A stretch of 64,000 nt of DNA from Olsenella urininfantis (GCF_900155635.1 NZ_LT732540.1:1420003-1484002); one strand, 5' to 3'. Shown: positions 15,284 through 23,680, counted from the stretch's first letter. Made by a program: numbers and translations. The notes: generated by a model not told the origin, from the sequence alone.

Positions 15284-16683
15284 ACGGCCGTTGGGTTGCC
15301 AACATGAAGTCGCCCCGCACCGCAGACAACGAGGAGCCGGCCGCGGAGCGCGCGCTTGACTTCCGCCCCGTTGACAAGGGCTTCACCGAAGAGATGGCCG
15401 TGGCCGAGGCAGAGCGCTGCCTGAGGTGCAAGAAGCCCCTCTGCGTCCAGGGCTGCCCCGTGAACATCGACATCCCCTCCTTCATCGAGGCCATCTACAA
15501 CCGCGAGTTCGGCCGTGGCCTCGACGTCATCCGCGAGTCCTCGATGCTGCCCGCCATCTGCGGCCGCGTGTGCCCGCAGGAGAGCCAGTGCGAGGGCGTG
15601 TGCATCCGTGGCAAGAAGGGCGAGCCCGTGGCCATCGGCCAGCTCGAGCGCTTCCTGGGCGACCAGCCCGAGCTTGCCAGCAAGCCGCAGATGGCCCCCA
15701 GGAACGGCATGAGGGTCGCCGTCATCGGCTCCGGCCCCTCTGGCATCGCCTGCGCCGGCGAGCTGGCGCGCAACGGCTTCGACGTCACCATCTTCGAGGC
15801 CTTCTTCACCGGCGGCGGCGTCCTTGTCTATGGCATCCCCGAGTTCCGCCTTCCCAAGGCGGTCGTCAAGCGCGAGATCGACGGCCTCAAGGACATGGGC
15901 GTGAAGTTCGAGTTCAACTCCGTCATGGGCCGCCTGGCCGACGCCGAGGAGCTCCTCGGCGAGAAGGGCTTCGACGCCCTCTACGTGGCAACCGGTGCCG
16001 GCCTGCCCAAGTTCCTCAACATCCCCGGCGAGAACCTGCCCAACGTCTTCTTCGCGAACGAGTACCTGACCCGCGTGAACCTCATGAAGGCGAACCAGTT
16101 CCCCGAGTACGACACGCCCACCAAGCACGGCAGGAACGTCGTCGTGTTCGGCGGCGGCAACGTGGCCATGGACGCCGTGCGCACCGCAAAGCGTCTGGGT
16201 GCCGAGCGCGCAATCATCGCCTACCGCCGCACCGAGGACGAGATGCCCGCCCGCAAGGCCGAGCTGCACCACGCCAAGGCCGAGGGTGTCGAGGTCATGC
16301 CCCTGGTCTCGCCTCTCGAGTTCCTGGCCGGCGAGGATGGCACCGTGCGTGCGGTCCGCGTGCAGAAGATGGAGCTGGGCGAGCCAGACGCCTCCGGCCG
16401 CCGCCGCCCCGTGCCCATCGAGGGCGCCATCGAGGAGATTCCCTGCGACGTGGCCATCTCCGCCATTGGCACCAACGCCAACCCCTTCGCCAAGCTCATT
16501 GGCGGCATGGAGCTCAACAAGTGGGGCTACATCGATGCCGACGACAACGGTCGCACGAGCAACCCCAGGATCTGGGCCGGCGGCGACATCGTCACCGGTG
16601 CCGCCACGGTCATCCTGGCCATGGGCGCCGGCAAGAAGGCCGCTGCCGACATGACGGCCGTGCTGACGGGGGCTGATGCGTAA
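15271..16683 (+). CDS. gltA: NADPH-dependent glutamate synthase small-chain-like / NfnB-like flavoprotein
   Basis: A 470 aa flavoprotein of the GltD/NfnB family. The N-terminus binds two [4Fe-4S] clusters (CLRCKKPLCVQGCP, then CGRVCPQESQCEGVC). An FAD dinucleotide fold starts at VAVIGSGPSGIACAGELA, and an inserted NADP fold starts at VVVFGGGNVAMDAVRTA. IWAGGDIVTGAATVI near the end is the second FAD contact. The start is ATG at 15271 with GAGGAGG upstream, inside the end of the NfnA-like gene. The product is often annotated GltA, but the partner gene and the absence of a GltB-like large chain next door make an NfnAB-type oxidoreductase the better reading. Confidence 0.9.
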   Translation: MPQVNGRWVANMKSPRTADNEEPAAERALDFRPVDKGFTEEMAVAEAERCLRCKKPLCVQGCPVNIDIPSFIEAIYNREFGRGLDVIRESSMLPAICGRVCPQESQCEGVCIRGKKGEPVAIGQLERFLGDQPELASKPQMAPRNGMRVAVIGSGPSGIACAGELARNGFDVTIFEAFFTGGGVLVYGIPEFRLPKAVVKREIDGLKDMGVKFEFNSVMGRLADAEELLGEKGFDALYVATGAGLPKFLNIPGENLPNVFFANEYLTRVNLMKANQFPEYDTPTKHGRNVVVFGGGNVAMDAVRTAKRLGAERAIIAYRRTEDEMPARKAELHHAKAEGVEVMPLVSPLEFLAGEDGTVRAVRVQKMELGEPDASGRRRPVPIEGAIEEIPCDVAISAIGTNANPFAKLIGGMELNKWGYIDADDNGRTSNPRIWAGGDIVTGAATVILAMGAGKKAAADMTAVLTGADA

Positions 16684-16716
16684 GCGCTTCCCGGACTCGC
16701 AACGGTTTCTCACACG

Positions 16717-16756
16717 AACGCCCCGGCCGGCACCGCGCCAGCCGGGGCGTTCTTCT
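16717..16756 (+). terminator. Terminator of the nfnAB-like operon
   Basis: AACGCCCCGGC pairs with GCCGGGGCGTT, followed by a CTTCTGTCT tail. Confidence 0.8.
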
Positions 16757-16791
16757 GTCTGGGCGTCTTTCCGGGACGCTTTTGCGGCCGA

Positions 16792-16944
16792 CTGACAACA
16801 AAAACGAGCCGCTCCTCTCTCGACCTGCGGTTTTGTTGGAGTGCAATCGTCTTGTTGTCGGAAAAGGGCCCATTTCCGACAACAAGACGAGAGGCCCAGG
16901 ATGTGACCTGGGCCTCTCTGGAACGGCGCGCGTCTTGTTGACAG
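16792..16944. repeat. Concentric double-palindrome element, copy 1
   Basis: The inner inverted repeat has perfect 17-bp arms (16848-16864 and 16873-16889; core TTGTTGTC / GACAACAA, 8-nt loop). The outer arms, CTGACAACAAAAACG (16792-16806) and its imperfect reverse complement CGTCTTGTTGACAG (16931-16944), share the same centre to within one base. The two outer arms also keep similar GCCGCTCC/GCCGTTCC extensions. The total span is 153 bp. Copies of the same architecture lie at 28231-28382 and 45241-45394. It sits between the convergent gltA and pyrE genes. Confidence 0.8.
16890..16917 (-). terminator. Terminator-like hairpin after pyrE
   Basis: AGAGGCCCAGG pairs with CCTGGGCCTCT around a 6-nt loop. 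On the minus strand the tail is CGTCTTGTTGT, only moderately T-rich, and it overlaps the inner palindrome of the repeat element. Confidence 0.6.
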
Positions 16945-16948
16945 AAGC

Positions 16949-17587
16949 CTAGGCGTGCATCCAGCTCTCGTCAGAGGGGTCGTCACGGAAGGCCAGCAGG
17001 CGCTGCTTGTCGCACGGCTGGATGTAGCCCTCCCCCACGGCCACGTCAACCAAGGTGTCCAGGTCGCACAGGCTCGTGTTCCTCACCTCGGCGGCTGCCA
17101 GGCGCTCCAAGCCCCTCTGCATGCCATAGGTGAAGATGCTCACTACGCCCAGGACGTTGGCACCGGCCTCGCGCAGGGGGCTCACGCAATCCAGGACGCT
17201 GCCGCCCGTCGAGACAAGGTCCTCTATCACGACGACCCTGCAGCCAGGCTCGAGCCTGCCCTCGATCTGGTTCCTGCGGCCGTGGTCCTTGGCGGAGCCC
17301 CGGACGTAGCCCATGGGAACGCCCAGGCGGTCGGCCGCGATGGCGGCATGGGCAATGCCTGCGGTCGAGGTACCCATGAGCATCTCCGCCTCGGGATACA
17401 GCTCGCGGACCCTCTCGGCCAGTGCCTCGTCGACGAGGGTGCGCACCTCGGGATAGCTCAGGGTGAGCCTGTTGTCGCAGTAGATGGGGCTCTTGATTCC
17501 GGAAGCCCAGGTGAAGGGCTCGTCGGGCCTGAGGAAGACGGCCCTTATGGAGAGAAGCGCCCTTGCGACATCCTGCCTGCTTGTCAT
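16949..17587 (-). CDS. pyrE: Orotate phosphoribosyltransferase
   Basis: PyrE converts orotate and PRPP to OMP in pyrimidine synthesis. The 212 aa protein has the substrate-binding FTWASGIKSPIYCDNR segment, the flexible-loop lysine in RGSAKDHGRRNQIEG, and the PRPP motif VVVIEDLVSTGGSV. The ATG at 17587 has GGGAGGT 4 bp upstream. No other pyr genes are adjacent; the glycosyltransferase gene lies 51 bp upstream on the same strand, so a shared transcript is possible. Confidence 0.95.
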   Translation of the reverse strand: MTSRQDVARALLSIRAVFLRPDEPFTWASGIKSPIYCDNRLTLSYPEVRTLVDEALAERVRELYPEAEMLMGTSTAGIAHAAIAADRLGVPMGYVRGSAKDHGRRNQIEGRLEPGCRVVVIEDLVSTGGSVLDCVSPLREAGANVLGVVSIFTYGMQRGLERLAAAEVRNTSLCDLDTLVDVAVGEGYIQPCDKQRLLAFRDDPSDESWMHA

Positions 17588-17638
17588 GTGACCTCCCGTT
17601 TCCTGGGACCGCAGCTGGTAGCCCGCAGCCGCACCAGC

Positions 17639-18709
17639 CTATCTGTTTGCCTTGAGCGTGGAGAAGACCCTGGTGCTGTGCCTCTTCACGAAGGAGATGA
17701 AGCTGCCCTCTCGGTAGCACAGGCCCACGTTCTGCGCCTTGATCGGGGCGATCATGGCGCGCATCATCTTGGTGCGCGGGCGCGCCATCACCGCTGCCGT
17801 GCGGGCCCGCTCGGACGAGATCATCTCGCGAATCTGGGAGAGCTTCTCCCTCTCGCTGAGCGTGCACTTGGGATTGCACACGTTCTCGATGCAGCCGACC
17901 AGGCGCTCTATGTAACGGCGCTGGACCATCTCCATGCTCGCCGGGTCCCCGTCGAGCCCCCAGTGGCGGTAGATGTCCAGCATCCAGCCATGCTCCTCCT
18001 CGCGCTTGGCATACATGTCCGGCCGCCAGCGGGCGGTCTCGGACTCGCCGCGCTGCCTGATGAAGTGGTAGTACGGGCGAGACATGACGCCCACGCGCTC
18101 CACGTCGCGGATGAAGTCCAGCACGTAGGGAAAGTCGTCCCAGAAGGTAGGGCGGAAGCGCAGGCCCAGCTCCTCGATCCTCTCGCGCAGGAAGAGCTTG
18201 TTCCAAGGGGAGTAAAGCTGATTTGCGTCGAAGAGCCGCCAGGCATCCGAGCGGAACTCCTGCTGGGTGGCGTAGACGCTATCGGCGCAGGCCTTGAGCT
18301 CGGTGTTGTGCTGCTCCGCGTCACCATAGTAGGTATCAATGTAGAAGCCCGAGATGGCGAGCTCCAGGTGGTTCTTCGTCGAGAACTCGTACATGTCCTC
18401 GAGCATCGTTGGCTCGGTCCAGTCATCCGCGTCAAAGAACAGGACGTATTGGCCGCGAGCACGGTCAAGGGCATAGTTGCGCGCCGCGGGGGCACCGCCG
18501 TTGGGGGTGTGGAACACCGTGACCCGGATGTCACGCTCGGCTATTCCGTCCAGGATCTGGCCGGTGCGGTCCGTCGAGCCATCGTCCACGACCAGCAGCT
18601 CGAAGTCATCAAGGCTCTGGTTCTGAATGCTCTCGACAGCACGCCGAACGTAGCGGTCGACATTATACGCAGGCATGATGACGGATATCTTGGGCAGCTT
18701 GGGGGTCAT
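17639..18709 (-). CDS. Family 2 glycosyltransferase
   Basis: A 356 aa GT-A fold transferase. It opens with ISVIMPAYNVDRYV, has the nucleotide-binding LLVVDDGSTDRTG and the DxD motif in LFFDADDWTEP, which places it with the GT2 enzymes that build cell-wall or exopolysaccharides. The C-terminal half (about 210-356) is predicted helical and is not assigned. I use the ATG at 18709, where the GT fold begins; a frame open to 18778 would add 23 residues without similarity. The ribosome binding site (AGAGGG) sits unusually close to this ATG, so the start is uncertain. No transmembrane segment was noticed. Confidence 0.85.
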   Translation of the reverse strand: MTPKLPKISVIMPAYNVDRYVRRAVESIQNQSLDDFELLVVDDGSTDRTGQILDGIAERDIRVTVFHTPNGGAPAARNYALDRARGQYVLFFDADDWTEPTMLEDMYEFSTKNHLELAISGFYIDTYYGDAEQHNTELKACADSVYATQQEFRSDAWRLFDANQLYSPWNKLFLRERIEELGLRFRPTFWDDFPYVLDFIRDVERVGVMSRPYYHFIRQRGESETARWRPDMYAKREEEHGWMLDIYRHWGLDGDPASMEMVQRRYIERLVGCIENVCNPKCTLSEREKLSQIREMISSERARTAAVMARPRTKMMRAMIAPIKAQNVGLCYREGSFISFVKRHSTRVFSTLKANR

Positions 18710-18906
18710 ACCCTCTAGTCTCCAGACCACGATGTCGCTACAGGGCGCCAGGGGAGCAAGGCCGCTGTCCTGGCACACGTCGTATTATCGCCCAGGCCCC
18801 GCCAGGCATTGTGTGCGCCACGTGTGCTGGCTGTGAATCCAGCAGATTCACAAAGACCTGCTACGGCTGGGAATTTACACGGGCATCCGCATATGGCGCG
18901 GCATCG

Positions 18907-19677
18907 CTACTCGGCGGGAACCAGGATGCCCAGGGCCACGCCCAGCTGCGTCTGGTCCAGCACGCTGCGCACCCCGCCCGAGCCGTCCTCCTCCTGGGAG
19001 GCCACGGCATCAGCGCGCGAGATGTTGTCCACGCCAATGGACTGTATCAGTTCGGCCAGGTCCAGCAGCTGCCCCGTTCCCATGTCGGTGTTGATGGTGG
19101 TGAGCACGCTGGGGGCGGAGCCCAGAATGGCCGAGACGCCACGCCCCTTCATGCCCTCGAGGCGCTCGGCGGTGCCGTCAGGCGCCACCAGCACATGCCC
19201 CAGGGAAACGTTTGTGGCAGCCGAGAGCGGCGCCGGCAGCGCAGAGGGCCCCGCCTGTGCGAAGAGCGCCTCCAGGGTGGTGTCGCCCGCGTCACCGGCC
19301 AGCTTCGTGTTGAGCGGGAGGCTCACAAGGCTTCCCGTGCCAGCGGTCACGTTCAGCGAGAGGAGCTGCGCGGCATGCAGGGTGGGCGATGTCGCGCTCG
19401 CGTTGTCCACGGTAAGGACCAGCAGGTTCATGAACCTGTCGTCAGAGACGCGGTACCCCTCCTCGGGGTCGCGCACGTCGGCCTGGCTGCCGAGCGAGGC
19501 CGTGAGCCTCTTGTCGTTGAGGGTTGCCGCGTCGTTCGCCTTCTTCCAGAGGCTGCCCACCAGCACCACCAGAAATATCGCGATGGCAAGCAGCACGCCC
19601 ACTGCGATGGCGTTGCTGTGAGGGCCGTAGCTTGGGACGTCAGTTCGCTCGAAGCGCTCCCTCTTCCTCAGCAGCAT
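18907..19677 (-). CDS. Membrane-anchored protein with a divergent LytR-CpsA-Psr-like domain
   Basis: A 256 aa protein with a basic cytoplasmic leader, one transmembrane helix (about residues 23-45) and an extracytoplasmic domain. The sequence NLLVLTVDNAS, then LLSLNVTAG..SLVSLPLNTKLAG and TTLEALFAQAG, follows the order of LCP proteins (LLVSVD, VSLLSIPRDT, LNAAYAYGG). However, the conserved arginines and aspartate that bind polyprenyl pyrophosphate appear to be missing, so it is either a very divergent or an inactive member. The ATG at 19677 has GGAGGGG 7 bp upstream. It lies between truA and a glycosyltransferase gene, which fits a cell-envelope role. Confidence 0.7.
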   Translation of the reverse strand: MLLRKRERFERTDVPSYGPHSNAIAVGVLLAIAIFLVVLVGSLWKKANDAATLNDKRLTASLGSQADVRDPEEGYRVSDDRFMNLLVLTVDNASATSPTLHAAQLLSLNVTAGTGSLVSLPLNTKLAGDAGDTTLEALFAQAGPSALPAPLSAATNVSLGHVLVAPDGTAERLEGMKGRGVSAILGSAPSVLTTINTDMGTGQLLDLAELIQSIGVDNISRADAVASQEEDGSGGVRSVLDQTQLGVALGILVPAE

Positions 19678-19771
19678 GCGAATCCCCTCCCTTACGACGC
19701 CCCCGCCTGGGAGGCGCCACCTTGTCCAGTGAGATGACTATAGCCCCAAGGCAGTCGCTCCAGAAGGCCTG

Positions 19772-20611
19772 CTACCACCAACGGGCGAGGCTGGACGATG
19801 GGTAATCCACGCCCTCGAAGCACAGGCCCTGGGCGGGCGCCGTTGGGCCGGCCGCGGCGCGCGACCGCGCTTCGAGCGCTGCCTCCAGCCAGTCTGCGTC
19901 CCTATGGCCCCGGCCGATCTCCACAAGGCTTCCCGTGATGGCGCGCACCATGTTGTGCAGGAAGGCGTTGCCCGTGACGTCCACCGCCACCAGCCCCTCC
20001 CCGGCCTCCACAACGCGAGAGACGCGCAGCTCGTCGAGGCGGCGACAGGTGGAGCGCCCGTCCGCCTCCAGAAGCTGGGCCGAGGAGGCCTTGCAGAAGC
20101 TTCGGAAGTCATGCTCGCCCAGAAGGCGAGACGCACCCTCGTTCATGGCATCCAGGTCAAGCCCATCCACGCCCCGCAGCCACCAGCAGTGGTCCCAGCC
20201 CATGACCGGTCGGGGCTGTCCGCAGGCTATCCGGTAGCGATAGTGGCGCCTCAGGGCGTCAAAGCGCGCGGAGAAGCCTGGCTGGGCCTGGTAGAGGGCG
20301 ACTATGGAGAGGTCGTCCGGGGTCAGCGCGACAAGGGAGGCGGCAAGCCTCCTTCCCTCGAGGCGGCGCTCCTCCCCCCGCAGCGGAACGCTCACGAACT
20401 GCCCCAGGGCATGAACCCCCGCGTCAGTGCGGCCCGCGACCTCCATCTGGACCTCACGGCGCAGCGCGCACTCAAGCGCCTGCCTGAGCTCGCCTGCGAC
20501 GGTGCGCTGCCCGGGCTGTTCGGCATAGCCCGAGAAGCCCGCACCCCTATAGCCCACACGGACCACCAACGTTGCCGTCGGGACCTCTTCCCCCTGCTGC
20601 TGACCGCTCAT
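19772..20611 (-). CDS. truA: tRNA pseudouridine(38-40) synthase
   Basis: TruA isomerises uridines 38-40 in the tRNA anticodon arm. The 279 aa protein has the catalytic aspartate D63 in AGRTDAGVHALGQ, FSARFDALRRHYRYRI, and FLHNMVRAITGSLVEIGRG. I set the start at the ATG 20611, which has GAGGAGA 5 bp upstream; a TTG at 20644 would add 11 residues. It follows ecfT by 35 bp, which reproduces the conserved rplQ-ecfA-ecfT-truA order of Gram-positive bacteria. Confidence 0.94.
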   Translation of the reverse strand: MSGQQQGEEVPTATLVVRVGYRGAGFSGYAEQPGQRTVAGELRQALECALRREVQMEVAGRTDAGVHALGQFVSVPLRGEERRLEGRRLAASLVALTPDDLSIVALYQAQPGFSARFDALRRHYRYRIACGQPRPVMGWDHCWWLRGVDGLDLDAMNEGASRLLGEHDFRSFCKASSAQLLEADGRSTCRRLDELRVSRVVEAGEGLVAVDVTGNAFLHNMVRAITGSLVEIGRGHRDADWLEAALEARSRAAAGPTAPAQGLCFEGVDYPSSSLARWW

Positions 20612-20646
20612 CTGTCTCCTCGATTCCAAGGCGTGCGCAACCAACC

Positions 20647-21414
20647 CTAAAGCAACGACAGCAGAAGGGAAAGGGCCAGGGCGAGCAGGGCCAGGGCAAC
20701 GTCACGCGGGGCAATCGGCCCCGGCACGCTCAAGGGGGCGCCCGGCCTGAAACATCGGTCGCGCATGGAGCGCGCAAGCTCCTCGGAACGCCTGAACAGC
20801 GCCACCACCAGAGGGATAAGAACCGATGCCCAGCGCCTCAGCCGTTGGCCTGGCCCACCCTCGTCCAATCGCACGCCACGGGCCCTCTGCGCCATCTCTA
20901 TGCGGTCGAACTCCTCCACCGTGACCGGCAGCAGGGTCAGCGACAAGGAGACTGTCAGGGAGAGGTCGCCCACGGGAAGGCCCAGCCTGGCCAAGGGAGC
21001 CAGCGCCGAGGAGATGGCTCGCGCGAGCTCGGGGGCGGTGGTGCTCGACGAGACCACGGCGGCAAGCATCACCAGCACCACCACCCTCAGCACGGCCACG
21101 AGGGCGCGCCAGAGCCCGGCGACGCTCACGCCGAGGGCGGGCGAGAGCTGCAGCCCATTGGCCGCAAGCGAGAACAGAAGCACCAGGAGGGTTGGTCGGA
21201 GGGCGCGAAGGAACTGCGCCGGACGCATGCCGGAGCCCAGGCCCAGCACCAGCGCGAGCGCCAGCTCGAGCAGGAGGGGCACCATGCCATGCGCCAAAAA
21301 CGCCGCCAGGCTCAGGGAGGCAAGCGCCAGCAGCTTCACGCGGGCGTCGAGCTCGTGCAGCCAGCCTTTCTCGGCACTCCAGCTGCCAAGGGGCGAAGAC
21401 TTACTCCTGTACAT
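20647..21414 (-). CDS. ecfT: Energy-coupling factor transporter transmembrane protein EcfT
   Basis: EcfT links the ATPase pair to interchangeable substrate-binding S components for vitamin and metal uptake. The 255 aa protein has five to six hydrophobic segments, begins the family region with LHELDARVKLLAL, and carries the two coupling-helix signatures near IEMAQRARGVRLD and LARSMRDRCFRPG (Ala-Arg-Gly type). The start is ATG 21414 with AGGAGG 7 bp upstream, inside the end of the ecfA gene (14-bp overlap). No S component is encoded nearby, so this is a shared (group II) module. Confidence 0.92.
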   Translation of the reverse strand: MYRSKSSPLGSWSAEKGWLHELDARVKLLALASLSLAAFLAHGMVPLLLELALALVLGLGSGMRPAQFLRALRPTLLVLLFSLAANGLQLSPALGVSVAGLWRALVAVLRVVVLVMLAAVVSSSTTAPELARAISSALAPLARLGLPVGDLSLTVSLSLTLLPVTVEEFDRIEMAQRARGVRLDEGGPGQRLRRWASVLIPLVVALFRRSEELARSMRDRCFRPGAPLSVPGPIAPRDVALALLALALSLLLSLL

Positions 21415-23026
21415 GGAGCGCCTCCTGAAGCTGGAGCGCAAGCGGCAGCTCGAGGCCCGCCCGCCGAAGGCCGTCCCTGGCCTGCGGCAGCTCCTCCATC
21501 GTCCCCTGCCAGACCAGCCTGCCCGAATCCAGCAGCGCCAGGCTGTCTGCCACCCCCAGCCAGTCAGACAGGTCGTGAGTGATGACCAATATGGCCCTTC
21601 CCTGGTCTGCCAGGGAGCGGAGGAGGGACGTCAGGTCACGAAGGGCCACGCCGTCAAGCCCCGCGCCCGGCTCGTCAAGCACCAGCACGTCCGGCTCGAG
21701 CGCAAGGCTTCCCGCCAGGGCAACGCGGCGCCTCTCCCCGCCGGAGAGGGCGAAGGGGTCCCTGTGCCACAGACGCTCGCCCACGCCCATGAGCGTGAGC
21801 GCCTTCCCGGCAAGGGCCTCGCTCTCTTGCGAGCCAAGCCCCATGCCCAAGGGGCCAAAGGCCACGTCCTCAAGCACGCTGGGCGCAAAGAGCTGGTCCT
21901 CGGGTCGCTGGAGCGAGAGGCCCACCCGCCCGGCCCGAACTGCCTCGCCGCCAAGGGTGGCCTCTCCCGAATCCGGCGCCAACAGGCCGGACGCCACGCG
22001 CGCCAGGCTCGATTTGCCGGCGCCTGAGCCGCCGACGAGCAGCGCAAGCATGCCGGGACGAAGCTCGAGCCCAATCCCATCGAGCACGCGGGCATCCCCA
22101 TAGCTCAGGGACACGTTCCTCAGCCGCAGGCAGTCCTCTGACGGGGCCCTCTGGGGACGTTTGACGGCAAGTCTGAGGGGGTTAGTCCCATTTTCCGCCA
22201 CGTGACCTCGGCGGACGAATTCGGCCATCACAGACGCCCAGGAAGACATGTCCGACGAGGCAAGGGCGCCCAAGTCAAACCCGCTGGCCACAAGACCGTG
22301 CAGGCTGCGGGCCAGCCATGAGCGCTGCTGCGCCACGCGCAGGGCATCCCGGCTCGCAAAGAGCTCCTGGGGCGTTCCCCTCCATGCCACCCTTCCCGCC
22401 GAGAGGACCACGACCTCGTCGGCCGTGACGACGTCCTCGGTGAGATGGGTCGCCTCGAGCATACCCACCCCATCCCGCAGAAGGCCCCTCACGACCTCCC
22501 GCAGTCGCTGGCGGGAGGCGGGGTCGAGCTGGGAGCAGGGCTCGTCCATGACTAGGTAGCGCGGGCCCATGGCCAGCACCCCAGCCAAGGCGATGCGCTG
22601 GCGCTGCCCGCCGGAAAGCGTGGCGACATTTCGCCCCGCAAGGCCTGCGAGCCCAACCTGGCGCAGCGCGTCCTCGGCGCGCGACATCGCCTCCCCGTAC
22701 CCAAGCCCCAGGTTCCTGGGGCCAAAGGCAACGTCATCCAGGACCTGCGGGCTCACGAACTGGGCCGATGGGTCCTGCCTGAGATATCCCACGCAGCGCG
22801 CAAGGCCGCGCATGCCCTCGGCGGAAAGCTCGTCGCCGTCCAGGAGCAACGAGCCCTTGTCCGGGAGCATGGATCCGTTTGCCATGCGGGTGAGCGTTGT
22901 CTTGCCCGACCCGTTGGCCCCCAGGAGCACGACGCGCCTTCCGGGGCGCACGCACAGGGACACGCCATCCAGGGCCAGAGGTCCGTCGTGCGCATGGCGC
23001 TTCGTCAGGCCCACCATCTCAAGCAC
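21401..23026 (-). CDS. Fused energy-coupling factor ATPase (EcfA1-EcfA2 in one chain)
   Basis: A 541 aa protein with two complete ABC ATPase domains. Domain 1 (about 1-235) has GANGSGKTT, LSGGQRQRIALAG and YLVMDEPCSQLD. Domain 2 (about 305-535) has GGSGAGKSS, LSGGERRRVALAG and VLVLDEPGAGLD. In most Gram-positives EcfA1 and EcfA2 are separate genes at this locus between rplQ and ecfT, so this is a fusion, as in YkoD. A linker of about 70 residues joins the halves. The start is GTG 23026, with AGGAGGT 8 bp upstream. A strong terminator separates it from rplQ, so it needs its own promoter. Confidence 0.93.
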   Translation of the reverse strand: MLEMVGLTKRHAHDGPLALDGVSLCVRPGRRVVLLGANGSGKTTLTRMANGSMLPDKGSLLLDGDELSAEGMRGLARCVGYLRQDPSAQFVSPQVLDDVAFGPRNLGLGYGEAMSRAEDALRQVGLAGLAGRNVATLSGGQRQRIALAGVLAMGPRYLVMDEPCSQLDPASRQRLREVVRGLLRDGVGMLEATHLTEDVVTADEVVVLSAGRVAWRGTPQELFASRDALRVAQQRSWLARSLHGLVASGFDLGALASSDMSSWASVMAEFVRRGHVAENGTNPLRLAVKRPQRAPSEDCLRLRNVSLSYGDARVLDGIGLELRPGMLALLVGGSGAGKSSLARVASGLLAPDSGEATLGGEAVRAGRVGLSLQRPEDQLFAPSVLEDVAFGPLGMGLGSQESEALAGKALTLMGVGERLWHRDPFALSGGERRRVALAGSLALEPDVLVLDEPGAGLDGVALRDLTSLLRSLADQGRAILVITHDLSDWLGVADSLALLDSGRLVWQGTMEELPQARDGLRRAGLELPLALQLQEALHVQE

Positions 23027-23060
23027 GCTGGCTCACCTCCTGGTCGTGTCTCGTGGCTTA

Positions 23061-23101
23061 GAAAAAAGAACTCCGCAGCAAGCGCTCTGCTGCGGAGTTC
23101 T
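23061..23101 (-). terminator. Terminator of the alpha (rpoA-rplQ) operon
   Basis: A 13-bp stem (GAACTCCGCAGCA with TGCTGCGGAGTTC) is followed on the minus strand by TTTTTTCT, immediately after rplQ. Confidence 0.92.
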
Positions 23102-23125
23102 TGTGCTGGCGAGTGTGCGGAGAGG

Positions 23126-23644
23126 CTACTCGGCCTGCTCCTCGGCCTCGACGGTCTCCTCAGCCTCAACCTCGGCGGCCTCCTCGGCCTCGGCCGCAGC
23201 CTCCTCGACGGTCTCCTCGGCCTTGGGCTCCTCGACCTTCTCGACCTTCTTGACGGAGGTCTTGGCGGCCTTGGGCGCCACGGGCTCGGTCACCATCTCG
23301 ATGATCACGACCTCGGCGGCGTCACCCTTGCGGGGGCCAAGCTTCATGATGCGGGTGTAGCCGCCGTTGCGGTCGGCCCACATGCCCTGGGCGGCCTTCT
23401 CGAAGACCTCGCGCACCAGCTCCTTGTCACCGAGCTTTGCAATCGCGAGGCGACGAGAGTGCAGGTCGCCCTTCTTGGCCCAGGTGATGATCCTGTCGAC
23501 CTCGGGACGGATGGCCTTGGCGCGGGGCTCGAGAGTCTTGATGCGGTCGTTGCTCAGCAGGGCGTTGACGAGGCTCTTCTTCATTGCCTTGGTATGAGCG
23601 GCATCGGTGCCGAGCTTCATACCCCTCTTCTTGTTGTGTCTCAT
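23126..23644 (-). CDS. rplQ: 50S ribosomal protein L17 with acidic C-terminal tail
   Basis: L17 binds 23S rRNA near the exit-tunnel region. The first 120 or so residues are the conserved domain (MRHNKKRGMKLGTDAAHTKA, SNDRIKTLEPRAK, GDAAEVVIIEMV). The remaining 50 residues are almost entirely Glu, Ala, Val and Lys, giving a strongly acidic tail that ordinary 115-130 aa L17 proteins lack. Last gene of the rpsM-rpsK-rpsD-rpoA-rplQ operon, 36 bp after rpoA and followed by a strong terminator. Confidence 0.96.
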   Translation of the reverse strand: MRHNKKRGMKLGTDAAHTKAMKKSLVNALLSNDRIKTLEPRAKAIRPEVDRIITWAKKGDLHSRRLAIAKLGDKELVREVFEKAAQGMWADRNGGYTRIMKLGPRKGDAAEVVIIEMVTEPVAPKAAKTSVKKVEKVEEPKAEETVEEAAAEAEEAAEVEAEETVEAEEQAE

Positions 23645-23680
23645 GGTCTAGCTACTCCTCAGTAAAACGTGCGACGTGTC

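Noticed and set aside
16792..16944. Reading the GACAACAA repeats as a CRISPR array
   Set aside because: The motifs alternate in orientation, occur only four times per place and have no cas genes nearby; the geometry is palindromic, not tandem.
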